From RYN-124 sp033851845 (lineage in GTDB: Bacteria > Actinomycetota > Actinomycetes > Mycobacteriales > SCTD01), in the NCBI GenBank assembly GCA_033851845.1, contig JAWWOH010000093.1, positions 1 through 64,000 of the forward strand: 64,000 bases of DNA, read 5' to 3'. Positions 53,020-62,030 of the stretch are shown piece after piece. The notes under the pieces are model-generated. The model was not told where the DNA came from and made no database searches. It saw nothing but the letters and a program-made list of their open reading frames with translations. Position numbers and translations under genes: made by a program. Within the stretch, counting starts at the first letter, position 1. Each line of letters begins with the position of its first letter.

Positions 53020-54989
53020 TCCTCGGATGTCGCGCCCGTCGTGCCCATCTTGTCGTTGATGGCGTTGACGACCGACGGGTCGGCGAGGGTGGTCACATCG
53101 CCGAGCTCGCGGTGCTCGGCGACGTCGCGGAGCAGCCGTCGCATGATCTTGCCGCTGCGGGTCTTGGGCAGCTCGGGTGTGATGAGGATCTGCCGCGGTT
53201 TGGCGATCGGGCCGATCTCCTTCGCGACATGGTCGCGCAGCTCTTGCGCGAATGCCTCGCCGCTGCTGACGTCGTCGGCGACCGAGCCCTTCGGGGTGAC
53301 GAACGCGACGATGGCCTGCCCGGTGGTGGCGTCGGTGGCACCGACGACTGCGGCTTCGGCGACGGAGGGATGCGAGACGAGTGCGCTTTCGACCTCGGTG
53401 GTGCTGATGCGGTGGCCGCTGATGTTCATCACGTCGTCGACGCGGCCGAGCAGCCACAGCACGTGGTCCTGGTCCCACTTCGCGCCGTCGCCGGCGAAGT
53501 AGCGGCCGGGGAACTTCGACCAGTACGTCTCGCGGTAGCGCTGTTCGTCGCCCCAGATGCCGCGCAGCATCGACGGCCACGGCTCCTGCAGCGTCAGGTA
53601 GCCGCCACCGACCTCGCCGACGCTCTTCCCCTCGCCGTTGACGACGTCGACCTCGATGCCCGGCAGGGGTCCCATGGCACTGCCGGGCTTGCACGACGTG
53701 ACGCCCGGCAGGGGCGAGATCATGATGGCGCCGGTCTCGGTCTGCCACCAGGTGTCCACGATCGGGCAGCGGTCGCCGCCGATGACGCGTCGGTACCAGA
53801 TCCAGGCCTCCGGGTTGATCGGCTCACCGACACTGCCCAGCACGCGAAGACTGGACATGTCATGTGCGCCGGGCAGCTCCTCGCCCCACTTCATGAAGGT
53901 GCGGATCGCGGTCGGTGCGGTGTAGAGGATCGACACCTGGTAGCGCTCGACGATCGACCACCATCGGTCCTTGCCGCCGGCGTCCGGGGTGCCCTCGTAC
54001 ATCACCTGCGTCGCGCCGTTGGCGAGCGGACCGTAGGTCACGTAGCTGTGCCCGGTGACCCAGCCGATGTCGGCCGTGCACCAGTAGACGTCGGTCTCCG
54101 GCTTCAGGTCGAACACCGCCCAGTGCGTCCACGCCGCCTGCGTCAGGTAGCCGCCGGAGGTGTGCAGGATGCCCTTCGGCTTGCCGGTCGTCCCGGACGT
54201 GTAAAGCAGGAACAGCGGCTGCTCGCTGTCGAACGGCTGCGCATGGTGCGTCGCCGGCTGCCGGTCGACGACGTCGTGCCACCACACATCCCGGTCGGTC
54301 CAGGCCACATCCTGTCCGGTACGACGAACGACCAGCACCTTCTCCACGACACCCGACCGCTCGACGGCCTCGTCGACCGCCGGCTTGAGCGCAGCTGCAC
54401 TTCCGCGGCGGTAACCGCCGTCGGCGGTGATGACGAACCGGGCCTGCGCGTCGGTGATCCGGTCGACCAGCGCCTGTGCCGAGAAGCCACCGAACACCAC
54501 CGAGTGCGGCGCCCCGACCCGGGCGCACGCCAGCATCGCGATGACCGCTTCCGGGATCATCGGCAGGTAGATCATCACCCGATCGCCCGCGTCGACACCC
54601 AGCTCCTCGAGGGCGTTTGCCGCCTTGCAGACCTCGGCGTACAGCTCGGCATAGGTGATGACCCGACGGTCGCCATCCGGCTCGCCCTCCCAGTACAGCG
54701 CGACGCGATCACCGCGACCCGCCTCGACGTGCCGGTCGACGCAGTTGGCCGCGACGTTGAGCTGACCGCCGACGAACCACTTCGCGAACGGCGGCTCCCA
54801 CTCCAGCGCCGTGTTCCACTCCTTGTCCCACTGCAACCGGCGGGCCTGCGTCTCCCAGAAGCCGAGGCGATCCGCCCACGCCTCGTCGTACGCCTCGGCC
54901 GTGACGTTCGCGTTCGCCGCCAGCCCCGCCGGCGGCTCGAAGCGGCGCGACTCGCTGGCAAGGGCATCCAGCCCGCTCTGCTCGGTCAT
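53016..54989 (-). CDS. acs: Acetyl-CoA synthetase
   Basis: A 657-residue enzyme that makes acetyl-CoA from acetate via acetyl-AMP. AMP-binding motif YTSGTTGKPKG, core GDGAKWDQDH...LLGRVDDVMNISGHR (in parts) and the regulatory Lys in PKTRSGKIMRRLLR, the site acetylated in Acs enzymes. The ATG at 54989 leaves 41 bases to the divergent Fic-like gene. It overlaps the antiporter gene. Confidence 0.97.
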   Translation of the reverse strand: MTEQSGLDALASESRRFEPPAGLAANANVTAEAYDEAWADRLGFWETQARRLQWDKEWNTALEWEPPFAKWFVGGQLNVAANCVDRHVEAGRGDRVALYWEGEPDGDRRVITYAELYAEVCKAANALEELGVDAGDRVMIYLPMIPEAVIAMLACARVGAPHSVVFGGFSAQALVDRITDAQARFVITADGGYRRGSAAALKPAVDEAVERSGVVEKVLVVRRTGQDVAWTDRDVWWHDVVDRQPATHHAQPFDSEQPLFLLYTSGTTGKPKGILHTSGGYLTQAAWTHWAVFDLKPETDVYWCTADIGWVTGHSYVTYGPLANGATQVMYEGTPDAGGKDRWWSIVERYQVSILYTAPTAIRTFMKWGEELPGAHDMSSLRVLGSVGEPINPEAWIWYRRVIGGDRCPIVDTWWQTETGAIMISPLPGVTSCKPGSAMGPLPGIEVDVVNGEGKSVGEVGGGYLTLQEPWPSMLRGIWGDEQRYRETYWSKFPGRYFAGDGAKWDQDHVLWLLGRVDDVMNISGHRISTTEVESALVSHPSVAEAAVVGATDATTGQAIVAFVTPKGSVADDVSSGEAFAQELRDHVAKEIGPIAKPRQILITPELPKTRSGKIMRRLLRDVAEHRELGDVTTLADPSVVNAINDKMGTTGATSEE

Positions 54990-55030
54990 GACAGGGAGCC
55001 TGTCATTCGCGGGTCGGTAGCGTCGAGGCG

Positions 55031-55870
55031 GTGACGACCGCCGCGACCGACCACCTGGCGGCGCTCCTCGACCTGCCCGGCGTGACCGATGCCGTCGCAA
55101 GGACGCGTACGGCGGTCGACGCCCTGCTGGCACATCGCGTCCTGCGCCGTCGGTCGGCCGAGGTCACGGCGGAGTCGGCGTTGCGAGGTGCTCGCGCCAG
55201 TGCCGAGCTCGAAGGCGCCGGCATCGAGCTGGAGCGGCTCCGCGGCCAACTGCTCGCCGGCGGCACGATCACCCTGCCGTCGAAGGACGAGCGGGGTGCC
55301 CGCGTCGTCGAGGGAGCGGTCCGGCTGCACGCCGACCTCGGCTCGGTCCTGGCGTCCTGGAAGCACTCGCCGCGGCAGGCCCTCGCGCGGCTGCACGTGC
55401 TGGCGGCAGCGGAGCTGGTCGAGCCAGATCGGCTCGGCCGCCCGCGGGTCGCCGGTTCGTCGTACGACGACCCGCTCGAGCTCGGACACGCACCAGACCC
55501 GCTCGAGGTCTCCGCGCGCATCGACGGGCTCTCCCGCGTGCTCACCTCACCGACGACAGCCCCGGCCGTCGTCGTCGCCGCAGTGGTGCACGGCGAGCTG
55601 CTCGCCCTGCGCGCCTTCGGCTCGGTCGACGGACTGGTCGCGCGGGCAGCTGCGCGCCTCGTGCTCGTCGATCGCGGTCTCGATCCCAAGGCGGTGTCGG
55701 CGCCGGAGGTGGGGCACAGCGAGCTGCACCACGAGTACGCCGATGCCGCGCGCGACTACGTCAGCGGGGGACCGGCCGGTGTCGCGCGATGGATCGACCA
55801 CTGCTCCTCCGCGATCGCTCTCGGCGCGCGTGAGGGACTGGCCGTCTGCGAGGCGATCCAGCGGTCCTGA
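55031..55870 (+). CDS. Degenerate Fic-domain protein
   Basis: A 279-residue protein built like a Fic protein: an N-terminal helical part with SAELEG (matching the Fic inhibitory-helix motif S/T-x3-E-G/N) near residue 58, then a helical core. Where active Fic proteins have HPFxDGNGR, this one has AFGSVDGLVARAAARLVLV: the phenylalanine, DG and arginines survive, but the catalytic His and GNG are lost. AMPylation is therefore unlikely. It may be a structural or regulatory relic. Divergent from acs. Confidence 0.65.
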   Translation: MTTAATDHLAALLDLPGVTDAVARTRTAVDALLAHRVLRRRSAEVTAESALRGARASAELEGAGIELERLRGQLLAGGTITLPSKDERGARVVEGAVRLHADLGSVLASWKHSPRQALARLHVLAAAELVEPDRLGRPRVAGSSYDDPLELGHAPDPLEVSARIDGLSRVLTSPTTAPAVVVAAVVHGELLALRAFGSVDGLVARAAARLVLVDRGLDPKAVSAPEVGHSELHHEYADAARDYVSGGPAGVARWIDHCSSAIALGAREGLAVCEAIQRS

Positions 55871-55888
55871 CCCGCTCGTGACATAGGA

Positions 55889-55916
55889 ACGGCGCCCCGC
55901 GGGAGCGGAGCGCCGT
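55889..55916 (+). terminator. Hairpin terminator after the Fic-like gene
   Basis: ACGGCGC pairs with GCGCCGT, and inner CCGC pairs with GCGG, with one C-A mismatch and a GGGA loop, 18 bases after the stop codon. Confidence 0.75.
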
Positions 55917-56139
55917 CACCATGTACGGAAGTGCGGGTTACCAGGCGTGCACCTCAAGTCATCGCACCGGCCAGAGGCCGTTCGATGTGCCTCACGTGGC
56001 GGGTCGCACGTGGGTGCCCGACTGCCGTACACGGACCGCCGTCGGGGGGAACGTCGTCCTCCGGTCGGCGGTGGTCCGTAGCAACGTTGTACGCCCGCCG
56101 AAGGCTGCTTGTGAAGGGCCGAACGGCAACTACTTTGCG
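55917..56139. other. Intergenic region between convergent genes
   Basis: No gene is seen. It holds a larger imperfect stem (ACGGACC...GGTCCGT, arms around 56030 and 56075) and a near-palindrome centred on CAACGTTG at 56082. As the neighbours converge, this may be the second half of a bidirectional termination region. Confidence 0.5.
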
Positions 56140-56949
56140 CTACTTGTTACTGCCCGCCTTTCGGTGCCCTGCCCACCAGGCGACGCCGATGGCACCGGCC
56201 GCGACGGCGACTCCGGCGTACGCCACCGGCGGCCCCGGCGGCGTCGGCAACGACGGGATCCGGCTGCGCATCCGGACCGGGCGTCGGAACTCACGAATCG
56301 GCCAGCCGCGCTCCGCTGCGACCTTTCGCAGCGGCTTGTCCGGGTTGACCGCCGTGGGACGCCCGACCGCCTCGAGCATGGGCAGGTCAGTCATGGAGTC
56401 GCTGTACGCGTAACTCGCACTGAGGTCGTAGCCGTGGTGCTCAGCGAGCTCGCGCATCGCGACCGCCTTGCCCTCGCCGTACGCGTAGAACTCGATGTCA
56501 CCGGTGTACAGGCCGTCCTCGACGACCATCCGGGTGGCCACGACCCGGTCGACTCCCAGCATCTCCCCGATCGGCCCGACGACCTCCTCGCCGCTGCTGC
56601 TCACGATGGCCACGTCGCGGCCGGCGCGGTGGTGCTCCTCGAACAGCGCAACGGCTTCGTCGTACACAAGCGGGTTGATCAGGTCGTGCAGCGTCTCGGC
56701 GACGATCGCGTTGACCTGCTCGACCGGCCAGCCGGCGCAGAGCGTCTTGAGGTAGTCGCGCATCTTGTCCATCTGCGTCTGGTCCGCGCCCTGCAGCATG
56801 TAGACGAACTGCGCGTACGACGACTTCAGGACCGCCCGGCGGTTGACCAGGCCGCCCTTGTAGAAGGGCTTGCCGAAGGCAAGGGTGCTCGACTTCGCGA
56901 TGACCGTCTTGTCCAGGTCGAAGAAGGCCGCCGCCCGGTTTTTGCTCAC
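56140..56949 (-). CDS. HAD-IB phosphatase (SerB-like)
   Basis: A 269-residue protein: AAFFDLDKTVIAKSS (HAD motif I, DxD-like DLDKT), IVSSSGE (motif II), SYAYSDSMTDLPMLEAVG (motif III/IV). One C-terminal membrane helix (VAYAGVAVAAGAIGVAWWAG). The HAD-IB/SerB-like group includes membrane-bound phosphatases; substrate unknown. Rv3661 orthologue by position. GTG start. Confidence 0.9.
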   Translation of the reverse strand: MSKNRAAAFFDLDKTVIAKSSTLAFGKPFYKGGLVNRRAVLKSSYAQFVYMLQGADQTQMDKMRDYLKTLCAGWPVEQVNAIVAETLHDLINPLVYDEAVALFEEHHRAGRDVAIVSSSGEEVVGPIGEMLGVDRVVATRMVVEDGLYTGDIEFYAYGEGKAVAMRELAEHHGYDLSASYAYSDSMTDLPMLEAVGRPTAVNPDKPLRKVAAERGWPIREFRRPVRMRSRIPSLPTPPGPPVAYAGVAVAAGAIGVAWWAGHRKAGSNK

Positions 56950-57039
56950 CGGTCGCAGGATAGATCGGTGTAGCGGTTTGGACCGGTGGCAGGCGGGGGA
57001 TGCCCCGCCGCAGACAGCGTCGTAGCACCGGCCCTGTCG

Positions 57040-57125
57040 CGTACGGGTCCGGCTCAACCCCCCCCGGAGTCGGACCTCAGCGAGACGACCCCTGCCACCC
57101 CCCCCGGCAGGGGTCGTCCGCGTTT
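57040..57125 (+). ncRNA. 6C small RNA
   Basis: Two adjacent stem-loops with cytosine-only loop tracts. Hairpin 1: GGTCCGGCT (57046-57054) with AGTCGGACC (57068-57076), loop with eight Cs. Hairpin 2: GACGACCCCTGCC (57084-57096) with GGCAGGGGTCGTC (57106-57118), perfect 13 bp, loop A plus eight Cs. Two stem-loops each with six or more loop Cs define the actinobacterial 6C RNA. In M. tuberculosis it lies beside ssd (Rv3660c), transcribed in the same direction; position and orientation match here. Ends are approximate. Confidence 0.88.
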
Positions 57126-57225
57126 CTGCACAGGCTCGCGCGGGCGTCCACAGGACCTCGGGCGGCGACCCCCGCGACGTCCGTACGGCTCGAAGGTGGT
57201 GGCCCGCCGCTGCCCGGAGGACCTC

Positions 57226-58293
57226 GTGCCGCACCGTCCGCTCGTCATCACCTCGGATCCCGTGCTGCTCGACGACATCGTCCGCATCGCGCTGACCGCG
57301 GGCACCGAGGTAGACGTCGCCACGGACGCCGGTGCCGGCCGGCGTTGCTGGGCGTCCGCCGCCTCGGTCGTGGTCGGGCGGGACGCCGCCGAGGCCTGCG
57401 CCCGGGCCCGGCTGCCGCGACGGCCCGGCGTGGTGCTGATCGGCGACGATCTCGATGAGGCCGGCATCTGGCAGCTCGCGGTCGAGGTCGGCGCCGAGCA
57501 CGTCGTCTTCCTCCCCGACGGCGAGCAGTGGCTGGTGGAGATGATCGCCGAGTCCGTGGAGCCGGTGCGGTTCGCCGGCGAGCTCGTCGCCGTGACCGGC
57601 GGCCGCGGTGGCGCGGGCGCGACAACGCTGGCGGCGGCGCTCGCCGTCACCGCGGCCCGGCTCAGCAGGCGGACGCTGCTCGTCGACTCCGACCCGCTCG
57701 GCGGCGGGATCGACCTCGTTTTCGGAGGCGAGTCCGATCCGGGCGCCCGCTGGCCCGACCTCGGCGCCACCAGTGGCCGGGTGCCCGGCTCGGCGCTGAC
57801 CGGCGCGCTGCCGCGCATGAGCGACCTGTCGGTCCTGTCCTGGGACCGCGGCGATGTCCTGCGCGTGCCGCCTGAGGCGATGGAGACCGTCCTCGAGGCC
57901 GGCCGCCGCTCCTGCGAGCTCGTCGTCGCAGACCTGCCCCGGGCGCTCGACGACGCCGGTCGCATCGTCCTGTCGCTCGCTTCGGTGGTGCTGCTCGTCG
58001 TCCCGGCGGAGGTGCGGGCCGCGGCCGCGGCGACGCGGATCGCCACCCAGCTCGCCCCGCTGTGCACCGACCTGCGCCTCGTCGTCCGTGGACCCTCGCC
58101 GTCCGGCTTGGGACCCGACGAGATCGGCCGGGCGCTGGGCCTTCCACTTGCCGGTTTCCTGCGGCCCGAGCCTGGCCTCGAGCTTGCGCTCGAACGCGGC
58201 GAGCCACCTGCCCGGCGCCGCGGGAGTCCGCTGGCGTCGCTGTGCGAGGCATTGCTCGACGAGGTGCTGCCGACCCAGCGCGCCGCGGCATGA
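57226..58293 (+). CDS. ssd: CpaE/Ssd-like septum/pilus ATPase
   Basis: A 355-residue ParA/MinD-superfamily protein. An N-terminal receiver-like domain (~1-115) precedes the P-loop GGRGGAGATTLAAAL, the CpaE/Ssd form lacking the usual lysine, DSDPLGGGIDLVFG and VVADLPRALD. Ssd in mycobacteria affects septation; CpaE positions Tad pili. GTG 57226 is chosen because CGGAGGACCT precedes it; the frame is open further upstream, through the 6C RNA. It starts the Tad operon. Confidence 0.88.
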   Translation: MPHRPLVITSDPVLLDDIVRIALTAGTEVDVATDAGAGRRCWASAASVVVGRDAAEACARARLPRRPGVVLIGDDLDEAGIWQLAVEVGAEHVVFLPDGEQWLVEMIAESVEPVRFAGELVAVTGGRGGAGATTLAAALAVTAARLSRRTLLVDSDPLGGGIDLVFGGESDPGARWPDLGATSGRVPGSALTGALPRMSDLSVLSWDRGDVLRVPPEAMETVLEAGRRSCELVVADLPRALDDAGRIVLSLASVVLLVVPAEVRAAAAATRIATQLAPLCTDLRLVVRGPSPSGLGPDEIGRALGLPLAGFLRPEPGLELALERGEPPARRRGSPLASLCEALLDEVLPTQRAAA

Positions 58294-59435
58294 GCGCCCT
58301 CGAGCCGGCCCTGGTCGAGCGGGTCCGCCGCCGGGTCGTGTCCTCGGGCGAGGCGCCGACACCCGGCCGGGTCGCGGCGGCGTTCCAGGCCGAGGGCGGT
58401 GGGCTTCGGGGCGACGCCGCCGGGGTCGTCGCGGCGCTCACCAGCGAGATCGTCGGCACCGGCCCGCTCGCCGCGCTGCTCGCCGACCCCGCGACCACCG
58501 ACGTCCTGGTCAACGCCCCCGACGAGGTCTGGGTCGACCGCGGTGACGGACTGCTGCGCACCGCTGTCCGGTTCGCTGACGAGAACGCCGTACGACGGCT
58601 CGCGCAGCGACTCGCGGCCTCGTCCGGGCGCCGTCTCGACGACGCCCAACCGTGGGTCGATGCGCGGCTGCCGGGCGGTGTCCGCCTGCACGCCGTGCTG
58701 CCACCGCTGGCCCCCGGCGGCACCTGCGTGTCCTTGCGGGTGCCCCGCCGTCGTGTCTTCTCGCTCGCCGAGCTGGTCGACGTCGGCTCCGTCCCGCCCG
58801 ACGGCGCCGCGTTGCTGGAGGCGTTGGTGCGGTCGCGGATCGCCTTCCTCGTGACGGGCGGCACCGGCACGGGCAAGACGACGGTGCTGTCCGCGCTGCT
58901 GTCGCTCATCGGAGCCGAGCGACTCGTCGTCGTCGAGGACGCGTGCGAGCTTCGTCCCGCCGTCGAGCACATCGTCCGGCTCGAAGCCCGCCCGCCCAAC
59001 GTCGAGGGCACGGGGGGCGTGCGCATGCACGAGCTGGTCCGGCTGGCACTGCGCATGCGGCCCGACCGCCTGGTGGTCGGCGAGGTCCGCGGTGCCGAGG
59101 TGGTCGATCTGCTCGCTGCTCTCAACACCGGGCACGAGGGCGGCTGCGGCACGCTGCATGCCAACTCCGCCGCCGACGTGCCCGCGCGGTTGGAGGCGCT
59201 GGCGGCCTCCGCCGGCATGGGGCGTGATGCTCTGCACAGCCAGCTCGCGTCCGCGTTGCGCGTCGTCGTGCACCTCGCCCGCCCGGCCGGCATCCGTCGC
59301 GTCGCGGAGGTCTGCCTGCTCGGCCGCGGCGGCGATGGGCTGGTCGCAAGTCGGCTGGCCTGGTCCTGGGACGGCGCGGCTGCTGCCGGCCTGCCCGGCT
59401 CGGCCGCCGCGGAGCTCGCCGGTCTTCTCGGGTGA
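58290..59435 (+). CDS. tadA: Tad pilus assembly ATPase (TadA/CpaF)
   Basis: A 381-residue secretion ATPase: Walker A GGTGTGKTT, Asp box VVVEDACELRP, Walker B RMRPDRLVVGEVRGAEV and the His box TGHEGGCGTLHAN. It drives pilus assembly from the cytoplasmic face. ATG overlaps the ssd stop (ATGA), and the stop overlaps tadB. Confidence 0.93.
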   Translation: MSALEPALVERVRRRVVSSGEAPTPGRVAAAFQAEGGGLRGDAAGVVAALTSEIVGTGPLAALLADPATTDVLVNAPDEVWVDRGDGLLRTAVRFADENAVRRLAQRLAASSGRRLDDAQPWVDARLPGGVRLHAVLPPLAPGGTCVSLRVPRRRVFSLAELVDVGSVPPDGAALLEALVRSRIAFLVTGGTGTGKTTVLSALLSLIGAERLVVVEDACELRPAVEHIVRLEARPPNVEGTGGVRMHELVRLALRMRPDRLVVGEVRGAEVVDLLAALNTGHEGGCGTLHANSAADVPARLEALAASAGMGRDALHSQLASALRVVVHLARPAGIRRVAEVCLLGRGGDGLVASRLAWSWDGAAAAGLPGSAAAELAGLLG

Positions 59436-60223
59436 CCGCCTGGCTGCCGCTGGCCCTGGCCGCAGGTGCGGCGGCGGCCGCGGTCTCGCCGGGTGGTGGC
59501 GGCTCCCGGCTCGCCGCACTGTCGCTGCCAGCAGCCCCGGGCCGGCGCCGGGGGAGCATGGGCGCAGCGGCACTTGCGGTCGCCGCGGCTGTCCTGTTGC
59601 TGGCCGGCCCGCTGCTGGTGCTGCTCGTGATGGCGGCGCTGGTCGTCCGCACCGCCGACCACGCCCGGCGGGAGCGAACAGCCCAGCAGCAGGAGCGGGT
59701 GCGTGCGCTCGACGCGCTGTCGATGCTCGGCGCCGATCTGCGGGCCGGCCGCGCCGCCGCTGACGCCTTCGATGCAGCAGCAGCGATCGCCTGCGGGCCG
59801 TCCGCCGACGCGCTGTCTGCCGCGGCGTCGGCTGCCCGGCTGGGTGGTGATGTCCAGATCGCGCTGCTGTCCCCGGGCTCCGTCGTCGCGCCGACGCTGC
59901 GTGCGCTGGCTGCCTGCTGGCAGGTCTGCAGCGAGGCCGGCAGCGGTTTGGCCGACGCCGTTGACCGGCTCGAGGAGGGGCTGCGCGCGGCCGAGGCACA
60001 GCGCCTGTCGGTCGCGGCGGAGCTCGCCGGTCCGCGTGCCACGGCCCAGCTCCTCGCCGTGCTGCCGCTGGCCGGCGTCGGCCTGGCCGCGGCGCTGGGC
60101 GCGCACCCGCTCGACCTGCTCCTCGGAACACCGGTGGGTCTGGGTTGCCTCACCGTCGGCTTGGGCCTCGACGGGCTGGGGGTCGTCTGGACCCGGCAGC
60201 TGACGGAGCGGGCGGCGCGATGA
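59432..60223 (+). CDS. Tad pilus membrane protein TadB-like
   Basis: A 263-residue type II secretion F-family platform protein: hydrophobic segments at both ends around a cytoplasmic domain rich in Arg/Glu (ALDALSMLGADLRAGRAA, VCSEAGSGLADAVDRLEEGL). Coupled to tadA by GTGA and to tadC by ATGA. Rv3658c-like. Confidence 0.88.
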   Translation: MTAWLPLALAAGAAAAAVSPGGGGSRLAALSLPAAPGRRRGSMGAAALAVAAAVLLLAGPLLVLLVMAALVVRTADHARRERTAQQQERVRALDALSMLGADLRAGRAAADAFDAAAAIACGPSADALSAAASAARLGGDVQIALLSPGSVVAPTLRALAACWQVCSEAGSGLADAVDRLEEGLRAAEAQRLSVAAELAGPRATAQLLAVLPLAGVGLAAALGAHPLDLLLGTPVGLGCLTVGLGLDGLGVVWTRQLTERAAR

Positions 60224-60945
60224 CGCTCGTCGCCGTCGTCCTCGCAGCCGTCGCCGTCTCGCTGGCGACGTCGGCCCGGGTGGACGGGTCCCTGCGCCTG
60301 GCCCGGCTGCACCCGCCCGCGCCGCACCCTCGCGGCGCCGTATCCCCGACAGCAGCCTGCGTCCTCGCTGGTGCTGCTCTGGCGGTGGTCGTCGGCTTGC
60401 CCACGGGACTGGTGCCAGGTGTGGTTGTCGCGGCGGTCGGTCCGGTCCTGCTGAGCCGGCTCGAGCCCGGTTCGGTGCGCCGCGAGCGGGAGCAGCTCGT
60501 TCGCGAGCTTCCGCTGCTGCTCGACCTGCTGGCCGCGTGCCTCGCCGGCGGTGCGTCGCTGGCCGCCGCCGCAGCCGCGGTCGCGGCCGCCCTCCCGGGA
60601 CCATGCGCGACCCGGCTTCGCTCCGTGGCCGACGCGCTGCGCGTCGGCAGCCCGCCCGGGGACGCGTGGCTCGCGCTTGCCGGCACGTCGTCAGACGACC
60701 CGCTGGCCTCCGCGGCGCGCCTGCTGGCCCGGGCTGCGGAGGGCGGGACCCCCGTCTCGGCTGCCGTCCGCCGGCTGGCCGGCGACGCGCGCAGCGCCTC
60801 GGCAGCCGCCGGGTCGCAGGCCGCCCGCCGGGTCGGCGTGCTGGCCGTTGCTCCCCTGGGCCTGTGCTTCCTGCCGTCCTTCGTCCTGATCGGCATCGTG
60901 CCGATCGTCGCCGGTCTGGCCGCCCCGCTGCTTCATTCGCTCTGA
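60220..60945 (+). CDS. Tad pilus membrane protein TadC-like
   Basis: A 241-residue type II secretion F-family protein: RELPLLLDLLAACLAGGASL core, AEGGTPVSAAVRRLAGDAR and terminal helices VGVLAVAPLGLCFLPSFVLIG and IVPIVAGLAAPLL (shown in parts). It forms the inner-membrane platform with the TadB-like protein. Rv3657c-like. Confidence 0.88.
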   Translation: MTLVAVVLAAVAVSLATSARVDGSLRLARLHPPAPHPRGAVSPTAACVLAGAALAVVVGLPTGLVPGVVVAAVGPVLLSRLEPGSVRREREQLVRELPLLLDLLAACLAGGASLAAAAAAVAAALPGPCATRLRSVADALRVGSPPGDAWLALAGTSSDDPLASAARLLARAAEGGTPVSAAVRRLAGDARSASAAAGSQAARRVGVLAVAPLGLCFLPSFVLIGIVPIVAGLAAPLLHSL

Positions 60946-61072
60946 GGGCCGCCGTCCACACGTCACCGACAGCGCTCCACAGATCGCCGGCGCCGCCCCT
61001 GCCCGACGGCCGACGGCGGCACCGTCGGATCGGTCGGGCGCCTGCCCGGCGCCCGACGTCCTGGAGGTTCCG

Positions 61073-61288
61073 ATGCACCGCTTCGCCGCACCGTCCGTCC
61101 TGATCCACCGTCTCTCTGCCCGGCTCCGCGTGAACGGCCCGGAAGCAGGCATGACGACTGCCGAGTACGCCGTCGGCACGGTCGCCGCGTGTGGCTTCGG
61201 CGGCATCCTCTACAAGGTGATCACCAGTCCCGAGATCGTCGGGCTGCTGCGCGACGTCATCTCCTCGGCGTTCCACCTGTCGTTCTGA
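61073..61288 (+). CDS. Flp-pilin-like DUF4244 protein
   Basis: A 71-residue prepilin-like protein: basic leader, then GMTTAEYAVGTVAACGFGGILYKVI, with the prepilin G-x4-E cleavage pattern (G26/M27, Glu near +5) and a hydrophobic helix. The pilin subunit of the system. GGAGG ribosome site before the ATG. Rv3656c-like (DUF4244). Confidence 0.88.
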   Translation: MHRFAAPSVLIHRLSARLRVNGPEAGMTTAEYAVGTVAACGFGGILYKVITSPEIVGLLRDVISSAFHLSF

Positions 61289-61300
61289 CCGGTCCCACTG

Positions 61301-61328
61301 TCCCGGGCCGCCGTCGCGCGGCCCGGGA
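61301..61328 (+). terminator. Intercistronic hairpin after the pilin gene
   Basis: TCCCGGGCCGC and GCGGCCCGGGA form a perfect 11-bp stem with a 6-base loop in the 47-base gap between the pilin and TadE-like genes. It could be a partial terminator or an RNA-stabilising structure that keeps pilin mRNA in excess of downstream genes. Confidence 0.8.
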
Positions 61329-61335
61329 CGCCGGG

Positions 61336-61671
61336 ATGGTGACCGCCGAGACCGCGGTCGTCCTCCCCGTGCTGCTGCTCGTCCTGGCCGCATCGATCTG
61401 GGTCCTGGCCGCGGTCGCCGGTCAGCTGCGCTGCGTCGACGCCGCCCGGCTGGGTGCTCGGTCAGCGGCGCGCGGGGACACCTCGGCCGATGTCATCGCA
61501 ACGGCGCGGTCGACTGCCCCGGCAGGCGCGACGGTTGCCGTCCTTCGATCCGGCGACCAGGTGACTGTCACGGTCAGTGGTGTTGTGCGGCCGTTCGGCG
61601 CGCTCCTCGGTCGGCTGCCCGGGACACCGGTCGCGGCAACCGCGACCGCGCTGGTCGAGGACCCGCCGTGA
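61336..61671 (+). CDS. TadE-like minor pilin
   Basis: A 111-residue protein starting MVTAETAVVLPVLLLVLAAS, the TadE helix with an E five residues in, followed by a small extracytoplasmic domain. Its start has no strong ribosome site and may rely on coupling past the hairpin. Rv3655c-like. GTGA overlap with the next gene. Confidence 0.85.
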   Translation: MVTAETAVVLPVLLLVLAASIWVLAAVAGQLRCVDAARLGARSAARGDTSADVIATARSTAPAGATVAVLRSGDQVTVTVSGVVRPFGALLGRLPGTPVAATATALVEDPP

Positions 61672-62030
61672 GTCCGCCGCGTCACACCGGCGACGGGGGC
61701 TCGGCGACGCTGCTGGTGATCTCGCTGGCTGCCGTGCTGACTGTCGTCGGCGCCCTGGTCGCCACGGTCGGTGCGGTGGCCGTTGCGCGGCACCGGGCCG
61801 CATCCGCCGCTGACCTCGCCGCCCTCGCCGCCGCCGATCGGTCCCTGGCCGGCGCGGTCGAGGCCTGCGCCGCCGCAGGCCGGGCGGCGTCAGCCGTCAG
61901 CGCGGTGCTCGAGAGCTGCCGGCTGAGCGGCGAGGTCGCGGACGTCGTCGTCGCGGTGCACCCCGCGGGCCCACTCGATTCCTGGGGAGTCGCCCGATCG
62001 CACTCCAGAGCCGGCCCCAGCAGCCGATGA
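61668..62030 (+). CDS. TadE/TadG-like secretion-neighbourhood protein
   Basis: A 120-residue protein: GDGGSATLLVISLAAVLTVVG helix near the N-terminus, then AARHRAASAADLAALAAAD-type sequence (AVARHRAASAADLAALAA) of the Rv3654c-like family. In other actinobacteria a DEAD/DECH helicase gene often follows; here a sortase gene does. GTG start. Confidence 0.83.
   Translation: MSPPRHTGDGGSATLLVISLAAVLTVVGALVATVGAVAVARHRAASAADLAALAAADRSLAGAVEACAAAGRAASAVSAVLESCRLSGEVADVVVAVHPAGPLDSWGVARSHSRAGPSSR

Noticed and set aside
56986..57225. N-terminal extension of ssd through the 6C region
   Set aside because: The extension would translate the C-rich hairpins; GTG 57226 has a good ribosome site and begins the conserved part.
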